From positions 1-7,375 of the forward strand of contig CAKRAY010000070.1 in assembly GCA_934296355.1 (NCBI GenBank): a stretch of 7,375 nucleotides of DNA. The letters are read 5' to 3'. Under the pieces are notes generated by a model that made no database searches, had not been told where the DNA came from, and was given only the letters and a program-made list of their open reading frames with translations. The stretch is from an uncultured Clostridia bacterium (GTDB taxonomy: Bacteria; Bacillota; Clostridia; Christensenellales; DTU072). Position numbers and translations under genes: made by a program. The number at the start of each line of letters is the position of its first letter. The first letter of the stretch is position 1. Of the stretch, positions 1-7,258 are shown one piece after another.

Positions 1-77
1 GTTAACAGCGCGCATTAGCACAAAGGAAAGCCGAGGCTTTCCGACTGCTATAAGCGCCCGACGAACGTTTGGCGCCG
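1..77 (-). repeat. Left copy of a ~75-bp structured inverted repeat flanking the operon
   Basis: This segment is the reverse complement of 7259-7331 apart from a few positions. Its strand is set to minus because the copies match when this one is read on the minus strand, which is also the direction of mnmG transcription. It starts 6 bases after the mnmG stop codon, so it would sit in the 3' UTR of the operon mRNA. It folds as an interrupted stem: GCGC 8-11 with GCGC 54-57, TAGCA 16-20 with TGCTA 46-50, and GGAAAGCC 25-32 with GGCTTTCC 35-42. Three 6-bp palindromes lie in or beside it: GTTAAC 1-6, AACGTT 64-69 and GGCGCC 71-76. The window begins exactly at GTTAAC, so a further leftward extension cannot be excluded. 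Family identity is unknown; a multicopy repeat or an RNA motif are both possible. Confidence 0.9.
16..50 (-). terminator. Possible intrinsic terminator hairpin at the end of the operon (inside the left repeat)
   Basis: On the minus strand this gives TAGCA, a 3-nt internal loop, then a perfect GGAAAGC/GCTTTCC stem capped by CUCG (closed by a further C-G if the loop is taken as two bases), then TTTG and TGCTA. It lies about 35-70 bases after the mnmG stop, the right place for a terminator. The U-tract after the inner stem is only TTTGTG, which is weak. A role as a 3'-end stabilising structure or as part of the repeat's own function is equally possible. Confidence 0.35.
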
Positions 78-83
78 GTTTGC

Positions 84-1922
84 TTATAAGTGTAGCATAA
101 GTACCACAATATCCGCGGGATTAACGCCACTGATTCTCGACGCTTGCGCAAGCGTAAGCGGGCGTATGGATTTTAGTTTTTCTCGCGCCTCGTTTCTCAG
201 TCCTTCCACCGAATCGTAGTCGAAGTCCGCGCCCAAAACTTTCATTTCCATTTTGTGCATTTCCTTAATCGCTTGCTCTTGCTTAATTAAGTACCCCGCG
301 TATTTTATCTCGGTTTCCACTTGATTGAGTAAGAACCTATCCACGCCGTTAAACGTATCGTCGATAGCGATTAAATCCGCGACGGCAAGCGTAGAACGTT
401 TCAATACTTCTTCTGCGGTTATGCCGGTTTTGGGTACCGGTTCTCCCTTACTTAGGAACACATTCTCCACTTCGCTCGGCGAGTAGCGTTTCTTTAACAG
501 TTCGTAAATCACTTTCTTCTCGGCAAGTTTCTTTTGGAATCTCGCGTACCTTTCGTCATCTACCAAGCCGATACGTCTACCGATTTCCGTCAAGCGTAAG
601 TCGGCGTTGTCTTGCCGTAAGTTTAATCTGTATTCCGCGCGGGAAGTCATCATTCTGTACGGCTCTTCCGTGCCTTTGGTCACGAGGTCGTCCACAAGAA
701 CGCCTATATAGGATATATCGCGAGTTAAGACGAGCGGGTCGGCGTTTTCTATATATAACGCGGCGTTGATACCCGCGAGCAAACCTTGTCCCGCCGCTTC
801 TTCGTAACCTCTGCTGCCGTTGATTTGTCCCGCGGTATAAAGTCCTTTTATCGTCTTCACGCCGAGCGTAGGATACAGCGCGACGGGGTCTAAGCAGTCG
901 TATTCTATTGCGTAGCCGTAGCGCATAATCTTGGCGTGTTCCAGTCCGGCGACCGAATGAAGCATTTTTTCTTGCACGTCGAAAGGCAGCGAGGTGGATA
1001 AGCCTTGCACGTACATTTCTTCGTCGTTCTCGCCCTCGGGTTCGATAAAAATCTGATGCCTGTCTTTATCTTTGAACCGCACTACTTTGGTTTCTATCGA
1101 CGGACAATACCTCGGACCGGTAGACGTAATCGAGCCGTTATATAACGGACTACGGTCGAGGTTGTCTAAAATAATTTTATGCGTTTCGGGATTGGTATAG
1201 GTCAAGTAGCATACATAGTCGTTCTTCACTTTGTAATCCGTCATCTCGCTAAACGGATAAATACCCTCGTCGCCCCTTTGCTCTACCATTTTCGTTACGT
1301 CGACGGAACTTTTCAATACGCGCATCGGCGTACCCGTTTTGAATCTGCGAATCGGCAAGCCGAGTTTTAGCAGACAGTCGGTAAGCATAGTGGCGTTCTG
1401 ATACCCGGCGGGACCGCAATTCTTGGTGTAATCGCCTATAATAATACGGCTGTTCAAGTACACTCCGGTACAAACGACTATCGCCTTGCACGCGTACTCG
1501 TCGCCGAGCGCGGTTTTTACGCCCTTTACTTCGCCGCCTGACACGATTATTTCGCTGACCTCGCCCTCCAAAACGTCCAAGTTAGGCTCTTTTTCTATGC
1601 GATACTTCATCAAACGATGATATTTGTCCTTATCAACCTGATTTCTCAAAGAGTGAACCGCCGCGCCGTTGCCGAGGTTGAGCATACGGGTCTGAATCGT
1701 CGCCATATCGGCTACGATTCCCATTTGCCCGCCCAAAGCGTCGATTTCTCTGACTATATGTCCTTTCGCCGTACCGCCCACGTTAGGATTGCACGGCATA
1801 AAGCCCAACGCGTTAAGCGTTAGGCTTATAAGTAAAGTGCTGTGTCCTTTTTTCGCCAGCGCGAACGCGCTTTCTATTCCCGCGTGTCCGCCTCCGACGA
1901 CTATAGCGTCATAGGTTTTCAT
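84..1922 (-). CDS. mnmG: tRNA uridine-5-carboxymethylaminomethyl(34) synthesis enzyme MnmG (GidA)
   Basis: This FAD enzyme works with the GTPase MnmE to install the (carboxymethyl)aminomethyl group on wobble uridine 34 of certain tRNAs, which keeps decoding of split codon boxes accurate. The 612-residue product has the N-terminal dinucleotide-binding motif GGGHAG (10-15) and the signature CNPNVGGTAKGH (44-55) with a conserved cysteine at 44. It also has FKTGTP (194-199), PRYCPSIE (270-277) with the second conserved cysteine at 273, the FAD-contacting YTAGQINGSRGYEEAAGQG (362-380), TSRAEYRL (427-434), and the helical C-terminal tRNA/MnmE-binding tail with QASRISGVNPADI. The protein stops about a dozen residues after that motif, slightly shorter than the ~629-residue family norm but intact. 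ATG overlaps the TAA of the upstream yqeY as TAATG and no convincing Shine-Dalgarno is seen, so translational coupling is likely. MnmE, RsmG and ParB, its usual Firmicutes neighbours, are not present. Confidence 0.98.
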   Translation of the reverse strand: MKTYDAIVVGGGHAGIESAFALAKKGHSTLLISLTLNALGFMPCNPNVGGTAKGHIVREIDALGGQMGIVADMATIQTRMLNLGNGAAVHSLRNQVDKDKYHRLMKYRIEKEPNLDVLEGEVSEIIVSGGEVKGVKTALGDEYACKAIVVCTGVYLNSRIIIGDYTKNCGPAGYQNATMLTDCLLKLGLPIRRFKTGTPMRVLKSSVDVTKMVEQRGDEGIYPFSEMTDYKVKNDYVCYLTYTNPETHKIILDNLDRSPLYNGSITSTGPRYCPSIETKVVRFKDKDRHQIFIEPEGENDEEMYVQGLSTSLPFDVQEKMLHSVAGLEHAKIMRYGYAIEYDCLDPVALYPTLGVKTIKGLYTAGQINGSRGYEEAAGQGLLAGINAALYIENADPLVLTRDISYIGVLVDDLVTKGTEEPYRMMTSRAEYRLNLRQDNADLRLTEIGRRIGLVDDERYARFQKKLAEKKVIYELLKKRYSPSEVENVFLSKGEPVPKTGITAEEVLKRSTLAVADLIAIDDTFNGVDRFLLNQVETEIKYAGYLIKQEQAIKEMHKMEMKVLGADFDYDSVEGLRNEAREKLKSIRPLTLAQASRISGVNPADIVVLMLHL

Positions 1923-2368
1923 TATTTAGTTTGAAGATATTTCTCTACAAGTCCGTTTACTTTCGCTTTGTCGAACTTGCCGGCAATTTTCGGCATAACG
2001 GTCTTGATAATCATTCCTTTCGTTCTCGGCGAAGCGTCTTCGTATACGTCCGCTTCTTTAATTAACGCCATAACTTCCTCTTCGGTAAGTTGTTTGGGTA
2101 AATACTTGGAAAGTATCTCTATCTTCCTTTCCGCTTCCGCTACTTTATCGGCGGCGCGACCGGTACAAAACTCGATAACTTCGCGCTGAACCTTGATTTC
2201 TTTGGTAATACCATCGATAACTTCCGCGTCGGTAACTTCGTGACCCGCTTGCGTTTTTTCTTTCTTCAAAATATCCGCTATTATGGCTTCGAGCGCGTTT
2301 TTCGTTTCGACGTCGCCCGTTTTACGCGCGTTTGTAAAATCTTGTCTTACGACTTCTTTCAGTGACAT
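1922..2368 (-). CDS. yqeY: YqeY/GatB-like domain protein
   Basis: The 148-residue protein is a stand-alone version of the helical domain found at the C-terminus of GatB, the tRNA-binding subunit of the Asp/Glu-tRNA amidotransferase. The family is typically ~150 residues, so this is full length. Recognisable features are the N-terminal helix rich in K/R and E, the central KIEILSKYLPKQLTEEEV (roughly 82-99), and the C-terminal GMIIKTVMPKIAGKFDKAKVN segment, both diagnostic of YqeY. It has no signal peptide or membrane segment, so it should be cytoplasmic. The precise biochemical role of YqeY is not established; a role connected with tRNA is inferred from the fold and from its position between ileS and mnmG. 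The start is ATG with AAGGA seven bases upstream (2376-2380). Its stop shares one base with the mnmG start, which argues for coupled translation. Confidence 0.93.
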   Translation of the reverse strand: MSLKEVVRQDFTNARKTGDVETKNALEAIIADILKKEKTQAGHEVTDAEVIDGITKEIKVQREVIEFCTGRAADKVAEAERKIEILSKYLPKQLTEEEVMALIKEADVYEDASPRTKGMIIKTVMPKIAGKFDKAKVNGLVEKYLQTK

Positions 2369-2397
2369 ATTGATTTCCTTCTTTTTTATTATTTTTT

Positions 2398-2424
2398 AGG
2401 AGCGACTTAGAATAAATCGCTCCT
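2398..2424. other. Intergenic hairpin between ileS and yqeY; terminator-like only on the + strand
   Basis: AGGAGCGA (2398-2405) pairs perfectly with TCGCTCCT (2417-2424) around an 11-nt loop, 5 bases beyond the ileS stop. On the minus strand, the direction of the operon, the stem is followed by an A-run rather than a U-run, so it does not look like an operon terminator. On the plus strand it is followed by GCTTTTT, which resembles a terminator for antisense transcription, though no plus-strand gene is seen. It may instead stabilise or mark a processing point on the ileS mRNA and so adjust expression of yqeY-mnmG relative to ileS. Confidence 0.6.
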
Positions 2425-2429
2425 GCTTT

Positions 2430-5400
2430 TTATGCAAGTTGTATTTTTATAACTACTTCATACCCGCCGATTTCGCAACGTTCTTCCTTGGCGCAATCGG
2501 TTAAATTGTCGCATAACTCGGTGGCGAGAATGTCGGCTTTTATCTTTTCGGCGTACTTGGTCACGGCTTCCGCGCCCTTACCCGAAACGGCGATAGACGC
2601 TTTGATTCTTTGCTCTACCGCAAAATCCGCCTCTCTACGCATAACCTGAATCTTACGAATCAATTCTCTGACAAAGCCTTCGGTAACGAGTTCGTCGGTA
2701 AGTTTTACGTCGAGCGCGAGCGTTATTCCTTGTTCGGAACCGACTACGAAACCTTCCTTCGGTCTGTCGTGCTTGTCGAACATCGCCTTGTCTAAGCCTT
2801 CGAAACCGCCTATCGATACGCTGCCTTCTTCGTACATTGCCGCAAACGCTCTCATTCCGGCTCTGTCCAAACCGTCTACGAGCGACTTTAATTTTTGCGC
2901 TTCGCCTTTGAGTTTTGCGCCCGCCACCCTGAAGTTAACGGTAAAGTAACTCTCGTTAAACGCGCTTTCCTCGCCGAAAACGACTTCTTTTACGTTGAGT
3001 TCGTCCTTGATTACGTTGATAAGCGGCGTTATGAGTTTCTTCACTTCGTCGCTCGCCACGATATACAACGCGCTAAGCGGTTGTTTAACCTTCATTTGCG
3101 CTTCGTTTCTCATCCTTTGCGCCATGGCAATTACGTTACGCGTAGCGTTGGTTTCCGCTAAGATATCTTTGTCTTCGGGAACTTCGACGGGCGTGGGATA
3201 CTTACTTAAATGTACGCTTATCGGCGCGTCTTTTTCTATCTCTCTGACCGTGTTTTGGTAGATATGCTCGGTAACGAACGGCATTATGGGCGCCATTACG
3301 CCGATAACGACTTTGATTGCGTTATACAAACACCAGTACGCGTTCATTTGGTCGTTCTTGTCGAGCGATTTCCAGAATCTCTTACGATTTATTCTGATAT
3401 ACCAGTTGCTTACGTCGTCGGTAAAGGACTCGAATTCTTTGACGACTTTGCTCGTATTGAACGTTTCCATACCGTTTACGGACGCCGCCAAGAAGTCGTT
3501 CGTCCTCGCCATCAACCATCTGTCGCTGTGCGTGAACGTTGCGAAGTCGGGCTTAAAGGACGCTATATCGGGATTGTCGAGGCTCGCGTAAAGGTTGAAG
3601 AACACGTAAACGTTCCAGAACGCGATAATCTTTCTTCTCGCTTCGTCCGCAAGGTTATATCCGAATCTTACGTCGCCCACTACGGGAGCGGAACAGTACA
3701 AGTAACGGATCGGGTCCGCGCCCATTATCTCCGCCGCTTCGTCGAACTTAATCATCTTGCCGGTCTTACTGAACTTCGTGCCGTCTTCTTGAATAACCGA
3801 CGAGTGCGTAACGACTCTTTCGTAAGGCGCTTTACCGGTAAGCACCACGCTCATAAACAGCAACGAATAGAACCATAATCTTATTTGTTCTTTCATTTCG
3901 ATTACCAATTCGCTGGGGAAGTTGGCTTTAAAGTATTCTTTATCGCTGAAATACTTCTTCGTGGAGAACGGCGTGATACCCGCGTCGAGCCAGCAGTCGC
4001 CTACTTCGGGAACTCTTTCTACGAGTTCGCCGCACTCGGGACAACGGATTTTTATCTTGTCTATATAGGGTCTGTGTAAATGCGGTACGTCCTCGAGCGA
4101 CTTATGCTCGCTGAGTTCTATAAGTTCTTCCTTACTGCCAACTACGGTAAGATGTCCGCACTTTTTACAAGGATAGAAAGGTAACGGCAAGCCGTAGAAA
4201 CGCTTTCTCGAAATATTCCAATCGCCCATATTGTTAAGCCAATCGACCATACGCTTTCCGGCGTAAGCGGGTTCCCACTTAACCGTGTTGGCGGCGGCGA
4301 TAAGTTCGGGTTTCAGATTTTCGGTGGCGATGCTCCATTCGTCGACGAGTTTGAATACGACTTCGTGCTTACATCTCCAACAATGCGGATAACTGTGTTC
4401 GATAACTTCCGTCTTGTAAAGCGTGTTGTCTTTCGTCATAATCTCCACTACGGGTTCGAGCGCTTCGCTCGTGCTTACGCCGGTAAGCGTACCGAAACCT
4501 TCGGTGATTATTCCGCTATCGTCGATAGGACAAATTTGCGGTAAATTCTCTCTCTTGCCGAGTTCGAAGTCTTCCGCGCCGCAACCGGGAGCGATATGCA
4601 CGATACCTACGCCTTCGGTGGCGTCTACGTCCTCCCACGCTACGATTCTGTGCGCGAACGCTTGTTTGGGAAAGTTCGGGAAAACGGTCGCGTACTCCTT
4701 ACCTACGAGTTCGGTTCCTTTGAATTCGTCGAGAACCGCCACCACGTCGCCGCCTAACTTCTTCAAAGCGTCCTTGCCGAGAATAAGCGGCGAATCGTCG
4801 CTCTTAACTTTTACTCTAACGTAGGTAAGTTCCGGATTTACAGCTAGCGCGACGTTACTGGTAAGCGTCCAAGGCGTCGTCGTCCAGAACATGATTTTAT
4901 CGTCGGTGCCTTTTACGGGCAATTTTCCGTAAATAGACGTGTGCCTTACGTCCTTGTAACTACCGCTCATTTCGTGTTCGCTAAGGCTCGTTCCGCATCT
5001 CGGACACCAAGGCATAGGACGATGGCTCTTAACCAAAATTCCTCTTTCGTGACATACTTTCAAGAAATGCCAGATGCTCGTTATATTAAGGTCGGTGTTG
5101 GTAAAGTAACTGTGTTCCCAGTCCATCCACTGACCCAAACGTTTGCTTTGCTCGGTAATAACGCCCGAAAACTTACGAACTCTCGCCATACAACGCTCGG
5201 TAAACTTATCCATGCCGTATTCGACGATTCCGCGCTTGTCTTTAACGCCGATTTCCTTTTCGGTTTCTACTTCCACCCATAAGCCTTGCGAGTCGAAGCC
5301 GTTTTGGTACTGACAACTCTTGCCGTGCATCGCGTTGTAACGGATATACGCGTCTTTGAGCGTTCTGCCCCAGGCGTGGTGAATACCCATCGCGTTGTTC

Positions 5401-5546
5401 GCCGTTATCGGTCCGTCGAGAAAACGGAATCTTTCGCCGTTTTCGTTTTGTTTAACAAGTTTTTCAAAACACTTGTTGTCTTCCCAAAACTTCATTACCG
5501 CATGTTCGTTAGCAATAAAATCGGGAGTCGATTTTTCTTTCTGCAT
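2430..5546 (-). CDS. ileS: Isoleucyl-tRNA synthetase, long IleS2-like type with GxHH signature
   Basis: This cytoplasmic class I synthetase charges tRNA-Ile with isoleucine and edits misactivated valine. The ATG-start product has 1038 residues, longer than the ~940 of the E. coli type and matching the eukaryote-like/IleS2 branch. Along the protein are the catalytic GPITANNAMGIHH (45-57), CPRCGTSLSEHE (181-192), and the CP1 editing domain with WTTTPWTLTSN (221-231) and GIVHIAPG (314-321). Then come CWRC (389-392), WNISRKRFYG (443-452), CKKC (460-463), CPEC (502-505), the KMSKS loop as KFSKT (591-595), an anticodon-binding helical domain, and a C-terminal DUF5915-like domain with TEGFVRELIRKIQVMRREA. 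The CxxC pairs probably bind zinc. The HIGH motif is altered to G-I-H-H. An in-frame TTG exists 15 bases further upstream, but it overlaps the GGAGG ribosome binding site, so ATG at 5546 is the better start. No T-box leader precedes the gene; 30 bases separate it from the lipoprotein gene. Confidence 0.97.
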   Translation of the reverse strand: MQKEKSTPDFIANEHAVMKFWEDNKCFEKLVKQNENGERFRFLDGPITANNAMGIHHAWGRTLKDAYIRYNAMHGKSCQYQNGFDSQGLWVEVETEKEIGVKDKRGIVEYGMDKFTERCMARVRKFSGVITEQSKRLGQWMDWEHSYFTNTDLNITSIWHFLKVCHERGILVKSHRPMPWCPRCGTSLSEHEMSGSYKDVRHTSIYGKLPVKGTDDKIMFWTTTPWTLTSNVALAVNPELTYVRVKVKSDDSPLILGKDALKKLGGDVVAVLDEFKGTELVGKEYATVFPNFPKQAFAHRIVAWEDVDATEGVGIVHIAPGCGAEDFELGKRENLPQICPIDDSGIITEGFGTLTGVSTSEALEPVVEIMTKDNTLYKTEVIEHSYPHCWRCKHEVVFKLVDEWSIATENLKPELIAAANTVKWEPAYAGKRMVDWLNNMGDWNISRKRFYGLPLPFYPCKKCGHLTVVGSKEELIELSEHKSLEDVPHLHRPYIDKIKIRCPECGELVERVPEVGDCWLDAGITPFSTKKYFSDKEYFKANFPSELVIEMKEQIRLWFYSLLFMSVVLTGKAPYERVVTHSSVIQEDGTKFSKTGKMIKFDEAAEIMGADPIRYLYCSAPVVGDVRFGYNLADEARRKIIAFWNVYVFFNLYASLDNPDIASFKPDFATFTHSDRWLMARTNDFLAASVNGMETFNTSKVVKEFESFTDDVSNWYIRINRKRFWKSLDKNDQMNAYWCLYNAIKVVIGVMAPIMPFVTEHIYQNTVREIEKDAPISVHLSKYPTPVEVPEDKDILAETNATRNVIAMAQRMRNEAQMKVKQPLSALYIVASDEVKKLITPLINVIKDELNVKEVVFGEESAFNESYFTVNFRVAGAKLKGEAQKLKSLVDGLDRAGMRAFAAMYEEGSVSIGGFEGLDKAMFDKHDRPKEGFVVGSEQGITLALDVKLTDELVTEGFVRELIRKIQVMRREADFAVEQRIKASIAVSGKGAEAVTKYAEKIKADILATELCDNLTDCAKEERCEIGGYEVVIKIQLA

Positions 5547-5554
5547 CTTTTTAT

Positions 5555-5559
5555 CCTCC
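5555..5559 (-). promoter_or_regulatory. Ribosome binding site that decides the ileS start
   Basis: GGAGG on the minus strand lies 8 bases before the ATG at 5546, ideal Shine-Dalgarno spacing. A longer reading of the gene from TTG at 5559-5561 would start inside this site and have no ribosome binding site at suitable distance, so the ATG start is preferred. Confidence 0.85.
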
Positions 5560-5576
5560 AAAAAATCCTTAATCGC

Positions 5577-7166
5577 TTAATCTTTTTTTATTCTTTTCCA
5601 GTGATAATACCCCGGATAAACGTCGTCCTCGGCGCATTTGCCGCGGTTGACGAAATAGTTACTTAAATACGAATTCTCAGACGGAACGATTCCGCTCGCG
5701 ATGAAAACGTTATCCGCCGACGCGAAAAGTTTACTCCTTTTATCTACGTTCGCGACGCTCTCGCTGTCTAAAACTATCGTGGAAAGTTTCGTGCAGTTCT
5801 CGAAACAGTTTTCGCCCGGCGTGGTAATATTGGACGTGAAACGTATGGTTTCCAAAGCCGAACAAGTAAGAAACGCGTAGTTTCCGATAATCTCCATACT
5901 TTCGGGCAAGCGGATCTCGGTAAGCGCGGTACACCTTGCGAAAGTATACGCGCAAACTTCGTTGATTTGCGACCCGTCTTCGTAAATTACCGAAACGAGC
6001 GAGTCGCAGTCCATAAACGCGCCGCCGCCCACCGCGGTAACCGTCGCCGGAATGACTATGGACGTTATTCCCGCGCCGCAAAAAGCGTTCTGCCCGATGT
6101 ATTCGAGCGAGTTCGTTTCTATTTTTACGTTCTTTACGCCTTTGGCGTTATCGAACGCTTGTTCCTCTATCCTCTTTATCTCGCCGCTGAAAACCACGGA
6201 GGTAAGGTTCGTACATCCCGCAAACGCGCCCGTTGCTATCGGTTGGCCGCCGAGAATTACGAATTCGGTAAGCGAGGACGGTATAAAGTAGTAGTAATCC
6301 ACGTTCCCGAAAGTCACCGTTTGTCGCGCGTCGAACTTTTCTGTCGTATATCCGAAAATCGCTCCCACGGCTTTTTCGCACTCGATATCCGAACCCGTGC
6401 CGACTATGCCGAGCGAAACGCTGCTCAGACGATTACAGCCGTAAAAAGCGAACGCTCCCACGCTTTCCGTGCTTGCCGAACCTTTTATTGTAGTAAGAGA
6501 AGTACACCCCTCGAACGCGCGCTCGCCGATAATTCTGAGCGGCGTACCGGTATCTAACGTGTGTAAACTCGTGCAGTTCTTAAACGCGCCGTTACCTATC
6601 GACGCTACGGCGGAGTGAAAGTTTACCGTCGTAAGCGAGGCCATGTCGGAGAACGCGTTATCACCGATAAAAATCGCGCTGCCCTCGAATTCCAAACGAA
6701 CGATTTGCGAAACGTAACTTGCCCACGGCGTGTTCGCGGACGATTTATAATTGTCCATTCTGCCGTTACCCGAAAGAAACAAACTGTATTTCGTTTCGCC
6801 CGAAAACGATATGTTCTCGGTATAAAGAGCGGCGGAAAGCGAACCGCTCGTAAAATCTTTGACGCCGCTTTGGCGCGCGCCGCAAATCGTACAAACGTGA
6901 TTTTCGTAATTGTGGTCGCCGTAATCTTCGTCCTCTTCCTTCTTGGTCTCGCCGCACTTAGAACATTTCATTACGACGTAACCCTTGGTTTTACAATTAC
7001 CGCTGACGGTGCTGTCCGTTTGCCACTCGTGTTCGCAAACCTCGTCCTTATTGCCGTCGTCGGGCGTAACTTCGTCGCCGCCGTTATTGCAAGCGGTAAG
7101 CAAACACGCAAGCGCGGTCACAACCGCAATCAGCGCGAAAAAGAAACTCTTCTTTTTATTTTTCAT
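5577..7166 (-). CDS. BspA-like leucine-rich-repeat surface lipoprotein with Cys/His-rich linker
   Basis: The 529-residue protein begins with a lipoprotein signal: basic MKNKKK, a hydrophobic core (8-22), and lipobox LTAC with the predicted lipidated cysteine at 26. It should be anchored outside the cytoplasmic membrane. An acidic linker (29-43) leads to a Cys/His-rich segment, C44-x-H46, C58, C68-x2-C71, H85, H90, C92-x2-C95, that resembles zinc-ribbon-like modules in Clostridia surface proteins. A strand with LSGNGRMDNY and PWASY (131-151) precedes the repeats, as in other BspA-like proteins. About ten or eleven LRR_5-type repeats follow (roughly 155-480), recognisable by AFxxCxxL, for example at 195, 217, 240, 314, 383 and 431. 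They are interrupted near 255-312 by an island containing AIFGYT and FIPSSL. BspA-like proteins often bind host or surface molecules; the ligand here is unknown. Start ATG has GGAGG seven bases upstream and a consensus promoter, and this is the first gene of the operon. Confidence 0.9.
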   Translation of the reverse strand: MKNKKKSFFFALIAVVTALACLLTACNNGGDEVTPDDGNKDEVCEHEWQTDSTVSGNCKTKGYVVMKCSKCGETKKEEDEDYGDHNYENHVCTICGARQSGVKDFTSGSLSAALYTENISFSGETKYSLFLSGNGRMDNYKSSANTPWASYVSQIVRLEFEGSAIFIGDNAFSDMASLTTVNFHSAVASIGNGAFKNCTSLHTLDTGTPLRIIGERAFEGCTSLTTIKGSASTESVGAFAFYGCNRLSSVSLGIVGTGSDIECEKAVGAIFGYTTEKFDARQTVTFGNVDYYYFIPSSLTEFVILGGQPIATGAFAGCTNLTSVVFSGEIKRIEEQAFDNAKGVKNVKIETNSLEYIGQNAFCGAGITSIVIPATVTAVGGGAFMDCDSLVSVIYEDGSQINEVCAYTFARCTALTEIRLPESMEIIGNYAFLTCSALETIRFTSNITTPGENCFENCTKLSTIVLDSESVANVDKRSKLFASADNVFIASGIVPSENSYLSNYFVNRGKCAEDDVYPGYYHWKRIKKD

Positions 7167-7173
7167 AACGATA

Positions 7174-7178
7174 CCTCC
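7174..7178 (-). promoter_or_regulatory. Strong ribosome binding site of the LRR lipoprotein gene
   Basis: GGAGG on the minus strand (GGGAGGT in context) lies 7 bases before the ATG at 7166, supporting that start and predicting efficient translation. Confidence 0.85.
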
Positions 7179-7219
7179 CGTCGACTTTAATTTTTTACGT
7201 ACAAAACAGTATTTAGATA

Positions 7220-7248
7220 ATTATATATATAATTTAATGCGTTGTCAA
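7220..7248 (-). promoter_or_regulatory. Perfect-consensus housekeeping sigma (SigA/sigma-70) promoter of the operon
   Basis: On the minus strand, TTGACA (7248-7243) is followed after exactly 17 bases by TATAAT (7225-7220). The spacer is AT-rich. Transcription would begin near 7213, giving a leader of about 46 bases before the lipoprotein start. No other promoter-sized gap exists before ileS, so this promoter probably drives all four genes. The -35 box lies only 10 bases inside the right inverted repeat. Confidence 0.88.
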
Positions 7249-7258
7249 TCTAAATTAT

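Noticed and set aside
1..77. Integron attC site
   Set aside because: The ends do not fit the RYYYAAC/GTTRRRY core sites, the copies are inverted rather than in tandem orientation, and they enclose housekeeping genes.
3210..3878. 222-codon open frame on the plus strand inside ileS
   Set aside because: It is fully antisense to a strongly conserved synthetase, its translation is basic with no recognisable domain, and it has no ribosome binding site; it reflects the codon usage of ileS.
5547..5561. TTG start for ileS giving five extra residues
   Set aside because: The TTG overlaps the GGAGG ribosome binding site that is correctly spaced for the ATG at 5546.
5967..7190. Long plus-strand open frames (196 and 191 codons) opposite the lipoprotein gene
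   Set aside because: They lie antisense to a gene with a clear signal peptide, lipobox and repeats, and their translations are Arg-rich low-information sequences typical of shadow frames.
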